A model generated the notes under the pieces. It ran no database searches and had not been told where the DNA came from. It saw nothing but the letters and a program-made list of their open reading frames with translations. A stretch of DNA of 64,000 nt, taken from the NCBI RefSeq assembly GCF_039929605.1, contig NZ_JBDSQX010000017.1:30153-94152 (forward strand). The letters run 5' to 3'. Source of the stretch: Pelomonas sp039929605 (GTDB taxonomy: Bacteria > Pseudomonadota > Gammaproteobacteria > Burkholderiales > Burkholderiaceae_C). Within the stretch, counting starts at the first letter, position 1, and each line of letters opens with the position of its first letter. A program made the position numbers and the translations under genes. This document shows positions 7,967-15,390 of the stretch, piece by piece.

Positions 7967-8581
7967 CTTGCTCGATTGATGGCGTTCTGGGTGTGGCTGC
8001 TGCTCGGCGGCACCGTGGCTTACTGGGGTCTGCAGTTGCTCGCCCGGCCGCTGGCCATGCCGGCGTCGGTGCTGCCTGCCGGTGAGGTTCGGTCGGGGTC
8101 GGTCGACCTGGCCCGGCTGCTCGGTTCGGGCCCTGCTGAGCCGGCGCCCGGGCCCGAACTGGCACCGTCCACGCGGCTGCGCCTGGTCGGTGTCGTGGCG
8201 CCCAAGAGCGCCAAGGCAGCGGAGGCCGGCGAGGGCGTCGCGTTGATCGAGGTGGATGGCGTGACACGCACGGTGCGTGTTGGTGCCGTCGTCGATGGCG
8301 AGCTGCGGCTGCTGCGCGTGAATGCCCGCAGCGCCGGCCTGGGCCGGGTCGGCGATGCGCCTGTCCAGGTGCTGGAGATGAGCCCACCGGCCGCACCCGC
8401 AACGGGCTCGCTGATGGCGGCAGCGCCGTCCCCCGTGGTGCTGGGCGGCAACCCGCCTGGCACGATGCCGCAGGGGGCGCAGATGCAGCAGATGCCGCCC
8501 CCTCAAGCCGCCGCGCCGCCCGCTTACGGCATGCCCTTGGCCGCATCAGCTCCCGGCCCCCGTGGCCAGGAACTGCGCTGA
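7964..8581 (+). CDS. gspC: Type II secretion system protein GspC (HR domain, no PDZ)
   Basis: A 205-residue inner-membrane protein that connects the platform to the GspD N0 domain. One membrane helix lies at residues 6-24 (MAFWVWLLLGGTVAYWGLQ), followed by a homology-region domain (LRLVGVVAPKSAKAAEAGEG...ALIEVDGVTRTVRVG). The C-terminus is a Pro/Ala/Gln/Met-rich tail instead of the PDZ or coiled-coil domain of longer GspC proteins. It is divergent from the gspG operon. The assignment rests on the HR pattern and the position. Confidence 0.85.
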   Translation: MLARLMAFWVWLLLGGTVAYWGLQLLARPLAMPASVLPAGEVRSGSVDLARLLGSGPAEPAPGPELAPSTRLRLVGVVAPKSAKAAEAGEGVALIEVDGVTRTVRVGAVVDGELRLLRVNARSAGLGRVGDAPVQVLEMSPPAAPATGSLMAAAPSPVVLGGNPPGTMPQGAQMQQMPPPQAAAPPAYGMPLAASAPGPRGQELR

Positions 8582-8584
8582 GGT

Positions 8585-9658
8585 TCAGGCGCTCAGCGTG
8601 GGCACGTGAGCGCCGGGCTCGGGCCTGATCGCCAAGCGCGCCTCGGCCACTTCGTGCAGATCAGTCAGCAGCGCCGCCGCCGAGCGGATCATGGGCCAGG
8701 CCAGTGCCGCACCGGTGCCGTCGGCGCTGTCCATGCCCAGCTCCAGCAGGGCCGAGGCGTGGAACAGCGCCAGCGCTTCGTCCAGGCCCCGGTGCACGTG
8801 GCTGCGACAGAACACGGCGTAGTCGGTCACTGGCGCGCAGATCAGTGACGCGAGCTTGAGCGCCGCGCAGGCGGCGATACCGTCCACGATGATGAGGCTG
8901 CGCTTGCTGGCCGCCACGAGCATGGCACCCACCATGACGGCCAGCTCATGGCCGCCGAAGGCCGCCAGCAGGTCCATCGGGTCCTTGGCATCGCGGTGGC
9001 GGGCTTGGGCGCCCTGTAGCACATCGAGCAGATGGATGAGGTCGTCCTGGCGCATCGTCGGGCCGGAGACGACGAAGTCGCGCACCGGCTGATCGGCCAG
9101 GCGCGACAGCACCAGAGCCGCGCATTCGGCGGAACCCTGGCCCATGCCGGCGCAGGCCAGCACATTGCCGGGCAGGTTGTCGGCGATCTCCATGCCGACG
9201 CGCACGCCGGCATGCGCCTGCTCCACGCTCATGGCCAGCGCCGTGCGTGCATTGCGCGTGCCGTGGGCCACCTTGCGCGCCAGCAGCCGGGCATGGGGCG
9301 GCAGGTTGTCGGCAACGCCGCAGTCCACCACGGTCAGATGCAGCCCCTGCAGCCGCGCGAACACGGACACCGGCAACTGCGCGTGCAGGGCCATCTGCAC
9401 CTGGTCCTTGGTCGCTCGGCCCCACTGGGCGCCAACGCCGTCGACAACGATGCCGTGGTCGGACGCGAACAGGCCGAGCACGGGATCGCGGAAGCGCGGC
9501 GTCAAGCTGTTCTGCACGAGCCCGAGGCGAACGGCCAGGGGTTCCAGTTCGCCCAGGCCGCCAGCAATGGCGGAACGGCGGTCGACGCGGTCGCGCAGCG
9601 CTTTTTCAAGCTCTGGATTGGCGGTGGGGGAGATCAGCGACTGTTGGGCGACGGTCAT
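8585..9658 (-). CDS. CobT-like phosphoribosyltransferase with altered active site
   Basis: A 357-residue protein of the nicotinate-nucleotide:dimethylbenzimidazole phosphoribosyltransferase fold. CobT makes alpha-ribazole phosphate for the lower ligand of cobalamin. Family motifs are visible: FASDHGIVVDGV at 64-75, GGHELAVMVGA at 235-245, IIVDGIAACAAL at 256-267. The two places that normally hold catalytic glutamates differ: GEMGIGN appears as AGMGQGS (170-176), and GEGTGAA appears as ADGTGAA (312-318). No other cobalamin genes are in the window. It lies 33 bp downstream of ilvA and could be co-transcribed with it. It may be a CobT paralogue with a changed substrate or activity, so no gene symbol is given. 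Confidence 0.75.
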   Translation of the reverse strand: MTVAQQSLISPTANPELEKALRDRVDRRSAIAGGLGELEPLAVRLGLVQNSLTPRFRDPVLGLFASDHGIVVDGVGAQWGRATKDQVQMALHAQLPVSVFARLQGLHLTVVDCGVADNLPPHARLLARKVAHGTRNARTALAMSVEQAHAGVRVGMEIADNLPGNVLACAGMGQGSAECAALVLSRLADQPVRDFVVSGPTMRQDDLIHLLDVLQGAQARHRDAKDPMDLLAAFGGHELAVMVGAMLVAASKRSLIIVDGIAACAALKLASLICAPVTDYAVFCRSHVHRGLDEALALFHASALLELGMDSADGTGAALAWPMIRSAAALLTDLHEVAEARLAIRPEPGAHVPTLSA

Positions 9659-9691
9659 GGCGCGGGCGTTGATGGACCCGTGGATTTCAAC

Positions 9692-11260
9692 TCAACCCAG
9701 GAACAAGCGGTAGACAGGGTTCGTTGTTTCATCCTCGAATGGGTAATTCAACCCACCGAGGAATTCCCTTAACGCGGCAGCGTCGCCCTTGGGTACCTGG
9801 ATGCCGACGAGGATGCGGCCGTAGTCCGCGCCTTGGTTGCGGTAGTGGAAGAGGCTGATGTTCCAGTCCGGGTGCATGCTGGACAGGAACTTCATCAGCG
9901 CCCCCGGCCGCTCCGGGAACAGGAAGCGGTAAAGGCGCTCCTCGCGCGCCAGTTCGCTGCGCCCGCCGACCATATGACGGATGTGCTGCTTGGCGAGCTC
10001 GTCGTTGGTCAGGTCCAACGTCTGGAAGCCCGCCTTCGTGAAGGTGCGGGCCAGCTTGGCAGCGTCGTCGGGCTTGGAGATGGCGATGCCGACGAAGATG
10101 TGGGCGACGGCTGCGTCGGCGATGCGGTAGTTGAACTCGGTCACGCTGCGCGGCCCGAGCAACTCGCAGAAGCGTTTGAAGCTGCCGCGCGCCTCGGGAA
10201 TGGTCACGGCGAACAGCGCCTCGCGGTGCTCGCCCACCTCGGCCCGCTCGGCGACGAAGCGCAGGCGGTCGAAGTTCATGTTGGCGCCGCAGGTGATGGC
10301 GATCAAGGTCTGACCCTTGGCGCCCGTGCTGGCGACGTACTGCTTGACGGCGGCCACACCCAGGGCACCTGCCGGCTCCAGGATGGAGCGCGTGTCCTCG
10401 AAGACGTCCTTGATCGCCGCGCAGACGGCGTCGGTGTCGACGAGGATGTAGTCGTCCACCAGCTCGCGCGTGATGCGGAAGGTTTCCTCGCCGACGAGCT
10501 TGACCGCCGTGCCGTCAGAGAACAGACCGACATCGCTGAGCGTCACGCGTTTGCCGGCCTTGACCGAGCGGACCATCGCATCGGAATCGGTCGTCTGCAC
10601 GCCGATGATCTTGATGTCCGGCCGCAGCGCCTTGACGTAGGCCGCAACGCCCGAGATCAGGCCGCCGCCGCCGATGGCGACGAAGATGGCGTCGATGGGG
10701 CCGGGGTGCTGGCGCAGCAGCTCCATCGCGATCGTGCCCTGGCCGGCGATGACGTCGGGGTCATCGAAGGGATGCACGAAGGACAGGCGTTGTTCCCGCT
10801 CCAACTCCAGCGCGTGGCCATAGGCCTCGGTGAAACTTTCGCCGTGCAAGACTACCTCGCCGCCGAGTGCCTTGACGGCATCGATCTTGAGCTGAGGCGT
10901 TGTCACGGGCATCACGATGACGGCGCGGCAGCCTAGCTTCTTCGCCGACAGGGCCACGCCCTGGGCGTGGTTGCCGGCCGAGGCGCAGATGACGCCGGCA
11001 GCTCGCTGCTCAGGCGTCAGATGCGCCATCTTGTTGTACGCGCCGCGCAGCTTGAAGCTGAAGACGTCCTGCTCGTCCTCCCGCTTGAGCCAGACCTTGT
11101 TGGCCAGGCGCTTCGACAGCTTGGGGGCGACGGTGAGCGCGGTCTCGCGGGCGACCTCGTAGACCCGGGCGTTCAGGATGCGCTGCAGATAGCTGCTGCC
11201 GGGCGGCAACATGGCTGGCACCTGGGCTGCGGGTGCTTTGCGGCGCGAGGGGGCGCTCAT
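9692..11260 (-). CDS. ilvA: Threonine ammonia-lyase, biosynthetic (IlvA)
   Basis: A PLP enzyme that deaminates threonine to 2-oxobutanoate, the first committed step of isoleucine synthesis. It has 522 residues, the usual length for the long biosynthetic form. The PLP lysine is K70 in VFSFKLRGAYNK, the phosphate-binding glycine loop is AIGGGGLISG, and two C-terminal ACT-like regulatory repeats (from about residue 335) bind isoleucine and valine in the family. The ATG at 11260 has GGAG five bases upstream; in-frame starts further up lack support. A long structured leader with an intrinsic terminator precedes it (11.28-11.53 kb). Confidence 0.96.
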   Translation of the reverse strand: MSAPSRRKAPAAQVPAMLPPGSSYLQRILNARVYEVARETALTVAPKLSKRLANKVWLKREDEQDVFSFKLRGAYNKMAHLTPEQRAAGVICASAGNHAQGVALSAKKLGCRAVIVMPVTTPQLKIDAVKALGGEVVLHGESFTEAYGHALELEREQRLSFVHPFDDPDVIAGQGTIAMELLRQHPGPIDAIFVAIGGGGLISGVAAYVKALRPDIKIIGVQTTDSDAMVRSVKAGKRVTLSDVGLFSDGTAVKLVGEETFRITRELVDDYILVDTDAVCAAIKDVFEDTRSILEPAGALGVAAVKQYVASTGAKGQTLIAITCGANMNFDRLRFVAERAEVGEHREALFAVTIPEARGSFKRFCELLGPRSVTEFNYRIADAAVAHIFVGIAISKPDDAAKLARTFTKAGFQTLDLTNDELAKQHIRHMVGGRSELAREERLYRFLFPERPGALMKFLSSMHPDWNISLFHYRNQGADYGRILVGIQVPKGDAAALREFLGGLNYPFEDETTNPVYRLFLG

Positions 11261-11358
11261 CGGGTCTCCATGGGGGTCATTGGGGCGCCGCATGATAAGA
11301 GACGCGTCCCGCCAACCCGCGAAGACGGGCGTCGCGCCGCACCGCGGCGCGGACAGGC

Positions 11359-11427
11359 TTTTTGGCAAGAGGCCGGAGGCCGGTGGAGCGCCAGCGACGA
11401 GCCCGTCGCAACGGGCCTGCCAAAAAA
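11359..11427 (-). ncRNA. Predicted three-way-junction structure in the ilvA upstream region
   Basis: TTTTTGGCA (11359-11367) and TGCCAAAAA (11418-11426) pair perfectly and enclose two smaller hairpins, GGCC-GGA-GGCC (11371-11381) and GCCCGT-CGCA-ACGGGC (11401-11416). The fold works in either strand; the adjoining T- and A-runs also allow a bidirectional terminator. It lies between the minus-strand terminator and the ilvA start, about 100 bp from the ATG. Confidence 0.4.
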
Positions 11428-11432
11428 CGGAC

Positions 11433-11464
11433 AAAAAAAACCCGAGCTCTTGCAAGCTCGGGTT
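11433..11464 (-). terminator. Intrinsic terminator on the minus strand, upstream of ilvA
   Basis: The stem CCCGAGCT / AGCTCGGG (8 bp plus two A-T pairs) with a 6-base loop is followed on the minus strand by a run of eight T. It is a textbook intrinsic terminator, yet the only gene on this strand to its right, coq7, is more than 550 bp away behind an opposite-strand gene. It must end a short transcript or attenuate the ilvA leader. Confidence 0.85.
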
Positions 11465-11530
11465 GAATCCACCATGGAGGCGGTGGAGGAGACAATCGGT
11501 GCGAAAGCGTTTTCGCGTGCTTGCAGTTTA
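11433..11530 (-). ncRNA. Candidate small RNA or ilvA attenuator leader
   Basis: About 95 nt on the minus strand contain three successive perfect hairpins: GCGAAA/TTTCGC (11501-11516), TCCACC/GGTGGA (11468-11487) and the terminator stem. A possible promoter starts with TTGCAC (complement of 11550-11555), but its -10 is poor. No leader peptide with isoleucine codons is visible, so classic translation-coupled attenuation is not supported. Whether it is an sRNA or the prematurely terminated 5' end of ilvA cannot be decided from sequence. Confidence 0.45.
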
Positions 11531-11541
11531 GCGTCGAGTTA

Positions 11542-11554
11542 TGCTGCGGTGCAA
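11542..11554. promoter_or_regulatory. PhbF/PhaR-like box TGCTGCGGTGCAA
   Basis: The site matches the pattern TG-N-TGC-NNN-GCAA that I recall for the betaproteobacterial polyhydroxybutyrate regulator PhbF/PhaR. It overlaps the proposed -35 of the minus-strand transcript and lies 37 bp upstream of the OsmC gene. No PHB genes are nearby, so a regulatory link is only a hypothesis. Confidence 0.3.
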
Positions 11555-11590
11555 TATTTTTCTGTGAACAAATTGGAATTGGCTCCTTAG

Positions 11591-12028
11591 ATGACGATGG
11601 AATGCACAGTCAGTTGGCTTGGTTCGGAGGGGCCGAGCGGCATGAGCTTCGTTGCCGAGACCGGCAGCGGCCATGTATTGACCATGGATGGCGCCCCCGA
11701 TGGTGGCGGCCGCAACCTGGCGCCGCGGCCGATGGAAACGGTGCTCGCTGGCACCGGTGGCTGCACGGCCTACGACGTTGTGCTGATCCTGAAGCGTGGC
11801 CGCCACGACGTGCGTGGCTGCAAGGTCGTGCTGAAGGCGGAGCGCGCCACGAGCGATCCCAAGGTGTTCACGGCAATCCATTTCCACTTCATCGTCAGCG
11901 GCAAGGGCCTGAAGCCGGAGACCGTGGAGCGCGCCGTCGCGCTGTCTCACGAGAAATACTGCTCCGCGACGGCCATGCTGGCCAAGGCTTCGGCGATCAG
12001 CACGTCCTTCGAAGTCGTCGACAGCTGA
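11591..12028 (+). CDS. OsmC family protein
   Basis: A 145-residue member of the OsmC/Ohr superfamily. The two cysteines typical of peroxide-reducing members are present: C58 in GTGGCTAYD and C124 in HEKYCSATAML. Members reduce organic hydroperoxides or have unknown redox roles, and this subgroup (MECTVSWLG..., APRPMETVLAG) is the uncharacterised YhfA-like type. The stop TGA lies directly against the coq7 stop, with no base between the convergent genes. The start ATG has no good ribosome site; the ATG two codons later is an alternative. Confidence 0.88.
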   Translation: MTMECTVSWLGSEGPSGMSFVAETGSGHVLTMDGAPDGGGRNLAPRPMETVLAGTGGCTAYDVVLILKRGRHDVRGCKVVLKAERATSDPKVFTAIHFHFIVSGKGLKPETVERAVALSHEKYCSATAMLAKASAISTSFEVVDS

Positions 12029-12691
12029 TCAGAAGCGATGGGCCACGGTCGTCATGACCTTGGCCGCCGCGCGCATCAGGCCGCGCACGGGCGCCGGCAA
12101 CGGCAACGCACCGGCCGCAAGAGCGGCGTCGGCGTGCTCGGCCTCCTCGCGCTTCATCTGCTCGACGACGGCCCGCGACGCGGTGTCGCCTTCGGGTAGC
12201 CGGTCCAGATGCGAGGCCAGATGGGCTTCGACCTGGCGTTCGGTCTCAACTACAAAGCCGAGACTGCGGCGGTCGCCCGACATCCCGGCGAGGCTGCCCC
12301 AGGCGAAGGCGCCTGCCCACCAAAGCGGTGCGAGATGGCTGGTATGCGTGCCGAGATCGACGACGCGCTCGGCCGTCCAGGCCAGGTGATCCAGCTCCTC
12401 CTGGGCCGCCTGCTCGAAATGCCGGCGCAGTTCGTCACTGCGGCCAAACAGTGCCTGCGATTGATAGAGCGCCTGAGCGCAGATTTCTCCGACGTGGTTG
12501 ACCCGCATCAGCGCACCGGCTTCCCGTGCTTCGGCGGCGCTTAGCGCGATTGACTCATTGCCGACTGCGGGAGACGGACGCCCCGCTCGTGGCGGCGCGA
12601 AGACGGTTCGCAGACCGGAATCGAGCGCGCCAAGGAGGCGATCTCCAAAACTGACGGGGCGGGGAAAGCTTGCGCTTGTGTGCGGTTGCAT
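12029..12691 (-). CDS. coq7: 3-demethoxyubiquinol 3-hydroxylase Coq7
   Basis: A di-iron monooxygenase that performs the penultimate hydroxylation in ubiquinone synthesis at the inner membrane. It has 220 residues. The ferritin-like ligand set is complete: E69 (VNHVGEI), E99 and H102 (EELDH), E151 (ETERQVEAH), E183 and H186 (EEAEH). It is convergent with, and directly abuts, the OsmC gene. I recall the neighbourhood ilvA-osmC-coq7-porin as common in Burkholderiales. Confidence 0.95.
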   Translation of the reverse strand: MQPHTSASFPRPVSFGDRLLGALDSGLRTVFAPPRAGRPSPAVGNESIALSAAEAREAGALMRVNHVGEICAQALYQSQALFGRSDELRRHFEQAAQEELDHLAWTAERVVDLGTHTSHLAPLWWAGAFAWGSLAGMSGDRRSLGFVVETERQVEAHLASHLDRLPEGDTASRAVVEQMKREEAEHADAALAAGALPLPAPVRGLMRAAAKVMTTVAHRF

Positions 12692-12735
12692 TCAGTTAAC
12701 GATCATTGATATGGCGAAATCGTGACAGGATCTAT

Positions 12736-12753
12736 CGTTGTCCTCGGACAACG
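12736..12753. promoter_or_regulatory. 18-bp palindrome between coq7 and porin 1
   Basis: CGTTGTCC-TC-GGACAACG has perfect 8-bp arms and lies 45 bp upstream of coq7 and 132 bp upstream of porin 1. It has the size and symmetry of an operator for a dimeric regulator. No regulator gene is adjacent. Confidence 0.35.
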
Positions 12754-12885
12754 CCAACACACAATTTCATATCCGTAAATTCCCGAGCGGGTCAAACCTG
12801 TAGTGGAATACGCGGACTTCCTCACAGGAGGTAAGCCACCGCGCCGTCTCGGCCGGCGGCTCGGATGAATATCTAGGAGTATCGA

Positions 12886-13923
12886 ATGAAGAAAGCTCTG
12901 ATTGCCTTGGCCGTCCTCGGTCTGACCGGCGGCGCTGCTGTTGCGCAATCCTCCGTCACGTTGTTCGGCGTCATCGATGCCGACATGAAGTACGTCAAAA
13001 CCGGCTCGCTCAAGCTGAAGAAGCTGGATTCCGGTGGCCTGAACACCAGCCGTTTCGGTGTCCGCGGCACGGAAGACCTGGGCGGCGGCCTGAAGGCTGG
13101 CTTCTGGCTGGAATCCCAAGTTGATGCCGACACCGGTGTCGCTGGTGGTGGCAGCGCCTTCTGGGGCCGTCGCGCCACGGTCAGCCTGAGCGGCGATTTT
13201 GGTGAGGTGCGCCTGGGTCGCAACAAGACCGTCTCGCGCCTGCATCTTGAAGACTTCGACCCGACCTCGTTTACCGGTCTGGGCAGCGTCAGCGCCGTTT
13301 ACAGCAACCTGGGCAGCGGCAACGGCACGTCTTTCGGCCGTGCTGACAATCTGGCGTCGTATTCCCTCCCCAGCAACCTGGGCGGTTTCTACGGCGGTGT
13401 GGATGTCTCGGCCGGTGAAGGTACAGGCACCAACAAGGGCCAATCGGCTCGTCTGGGCTACAAGGCCGGCCCCCTGCATGTGTCGGGCGCTTACGCCAGC
13501 ACGTCCAATGCAGCAGACAGCAGCAAGTTCAAGCTGACTTCGGTTGCCGCAGCTTATGACTTCGGCGGGGTTCGCCCGTCGCTGTCGTACACGGAATCCA
13601 AGTACATGTCGCGCAAGCAGCAGATCCTGACGGCTGCCGTGACGGTGCCGCTGGGCCAGGGCCAACTGATCGCTTCGTTCACGGATGCCAAGGCCAATTC
13701 CACGGCTGAGACGTCTGTGGTTGGCTACACCGCGATCGGCGATGCAAAGTTGTTCGCGATCGGCTATGCCTACAACCTGTCCAAGCGTACTGCGCTGTAC
13801 ACGACGTTCTCGCAACTCGACAACGATGGCGCTGCGCGCTTCACCGTCTCGGGTGCTCCGGCAGCAACCGCTGGCGGCCAGAAGTCCACCGGCTTCGACG
13901 TCGGCGTCCGCCACAGCTTCTGA
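12886..13923 (+). CDS. Gram-negative trimeric porin 1 (OmpC-type)
   Basis: A 345-residue outer-membrane porin of the betaproteobacterial general-diffusion family. A Sec signal peptide (MKKALIALAVLGLTGGAAVA) is followed by QSSVTLFGVIDADMKY, the usual first strand. The PEFG-type loop region, repeated aromatic-ended strands and a C-terminal Phe (GVRHSF) for BAM recognition are present. The 194-bp upstream region holds a palindrome and a long 5' leader with an AGGAGG stretch that is not next to a start. A terminator follows. Lower GC wobble than neighbours suggests high expression. Confidence 0.95.
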   Translation: MKKALIALAVLGLTGGAAVAQSSVTLFGVIDADMKYVKTGSLKLKKLDSGGLNTSRFGVRGTEDLGGGLKAGFWLESQVDADTGVAGGGSAFWGRRATVSLSGDFGEVRLGRNKTVSRLHLEDFDPTSFTGLGSVSAVYSNLGSGNGTSFGRADNLASYSLPSNLGGFYGGVDVSAGEGTGTNKGQSARLGYKAGPLHVSGAYASTSNAADSSKFKLTSVAAAYDFGGVRPSLSYTESKYMSRKQQILTAAVTVPLGQGQLIASFTDAKANSTAETSVVGYTAIGDAKLFAIGYAYNLSKRTALYTTFSQLDNDGAARFTVSGAPAATAGGQKSTGFDVGVRHSF

Positions 13924-13930
13924 TCAAGAC

Positions 13931-13986
13931 GCCGCGACTTCTCAGTCGCGGCCGGTCACGCAAGCCGCCTTCGGGCGGCTTTTTTT
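13931..13986 (+). terminator. Tandem hairpins and intrinsic terminator after porin 1
   Basis: A 9-bp perfect stem with a TCTC loop (GCCGCGACT / AGTCGCGGC, 13931-13952) is followed by a canonical terminator (AGCCGCC-TTCG-GGCGGCT then six T, 13963-13986). The first hairpin may protect the abundant porin mRNA from 3' decay. Confidence 0.9.
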
Positions 13987-14142
13987 GTGCGCCCAGCATG
14001 GGTGCACTCTGCTGCAAGCGCTGCGAGGGTCAGTTTGGGGCGCGGGGAAGCCATGTGGGTAAGGAACAACAGGGGTAGCGCCCCGAGGCAGTGCTTCGCT
14101 GAGAATAAGGTGGTTCACTTTTCTTCGCAGGAGACAACCTTG

Positions 14143-15210
14143 ATGAAAAAAGCTACTTTGGCCCTCGCCATTCTGGCCGCCAGCACTTCCGCCGCCTGGG
14201 CTCAATCCAGCGTGACCCTGTATGGCATCGTGGACGCAGCAGCGCGTTACACGACCAATGCCAACCCCGGGCAATCCGACAAGCAACTCGTCCCGGGTGG
14301 CATGTCGCAAAGCCGCCTCGGTGTGAATATCGTTGAAGACATGGGCGGCGGCCTCAAGGCACTCGCGAACATGGAGCACCGCTTCAATTCGGACACGGGC
14401 GTGACGTCCTCGCCAACCGATTTCTGGCGCCAGGCCTGGGTTGGCCTGCAGTCCAGCGAATTCGGTCAGATTCGCCTTGGCCGCCAATACAACGTCCTGT
14501 TCGACGTCTACACGTCGACGTACGCGTCCTTCCGCTACTCGCCCTACATCGAGGCGTACAAGCCCGAAATCGGCCTGTCTGCCGGCGCACGCCAGGACAA
14601 CATGGTCAAGTATCTGGCGCAGTTCGGGAACGTCTATGCCGAGCTCTCGATGTCCGCCGGCGAAGGCAACTCGCAGAACAAGTCCGAAGGTGGGCTGCTG
14701 CGTTACGCCGATGGCACCTTTGGATTCGGCGGCGCTTACCTGCAGGTGACCGACACGACCGGCAAGAAGGTCAAGGCCACGACGATCGGCGGCTCTTATA
14801 CCGCTGGCCCGCTGTACGTGAGTCTGGCCTGGGCGCAGAACAAGTTCGACACCGGCAGCCTGCTGCAGGCGGGTTACACCAGCGGCATGCTGAATGCGCA
14901 GAGCGCCGTCAATGCAGCCGGCAACAGCGTCTCCAAGCGTGAGATGTGGTCCGGTGGTGCGACGTATCAACTGACGACGCAGCTGAATCTGGGCGCTCAT
15001 TACTGGCACGCGACCCAGACGCATCAGCTGGCTTCGCTGCCCGGCACCAGCAAGGCCGACTTCTTCGCGGCTGTTGCTGACTACGCTTTCTCCAAGCGTA
15101 CCGATGCTTACCTGGAAGTGGACTACACCAAGTTCAACGGCGCCGTGGCGTACCTGAACGGCGCTCAAAAGCGCGGTGGTGCCATGGTGGGCCTGCGTCA
15201 CCGTTTCTGA
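14143..15210 (+). CDS. Gram-negative trimeric porin 2 (OmpC-type)
   Basis: A 355-residue outer-membrane porin, the second of a tandem pair. The start is set by the signal peptide MKKATLALAILAASTSAAWA before QSSVTLYGIVDAAARY, with AGGAG upstream; the frame is open further left but that part is intergenic. The C-terminus ends GLRHRF, a typical BAM signal. It is clearly homologous to porin 1 over its length but has diverged, with different surface loops, so substrate preference may differ. It is flanked by terminators on both sides and is probably monocistronic. Confidence 0.95.
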   Translation: MKKATLALAILAASTSAAWAQSSVTLYGIVDAAARYTTNANPGQSDKQLVPGGMSQSRLGVNIVEDMGGGLKALANMEHRFNSDTGVTSSPTDFWRQAWVGLQSSEFGQIRLGRQYNVLFDVYTSTYASFRYSPYIEAYKPEIGLSAGARQDNMVKYLAQFGNVYAELSMSAGEGNSQNKSEGGLLRYADGTFGFGGAYLQVTDTTGKKVKATTIGGSYTAGPLYVSLAWAQNKFDTGSLLQAGYTSGMLNAQSAVNAAGNSVSKREMWSGGATYQLTTQLNLGAHYWHATQTHQLASLPGTSKADFFAAVADYAFSKRTDAYLEVDYTKFNGAVAYLNGAQKRGGAMVGLRHRF

Positions 15211-15248
15211 TCGACAAAGACAGGCGTTAAGCCTGTTCGCTCAGTCCA

Positions 15249-15276
15249 ACGGGCCGCGTCAGCGGCCCGTTTTTAT
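15249..15276 (+). terminator. Intrinsic terminator after porin 2
   Basis: ACGGGCCGC-GTCA-GCGGCCCGT is a perfect 9-bp stem followed by TTTTTATT. It separates porin 2 from the ABC transporter operon. Confidence 0.92.
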
Positions 15277-15390
15277 TGTTGGCATCGCTCTTGCCCGTCT
15301 AGGGCTTTCCCGGAAGTCCGGCCCGCCGGTCTTCGCCATGATCGCGCCACCCTGCGCACCGCGGCATCGGTCCACGCCACTCGAAGCTTC

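Noticed and set aside
12825..12831. AGGAGGT motif in the porin 1 leader, suggesting a hidden small gene
   Set aside because: The next ATG (12870) gives only MNI followed by a stop and is too far away. No start codon lies at ribosome distance. It is probably chance or a leader hairpin (CCTC-ACA-GAGG).
12703..13914. 403-codon minus-strand frame opposite porin 1
   Set aside because: The porin has a signal peptide, beta-strand pattern, C-terminal Phe and terminator. The antisense product is low-complexity.
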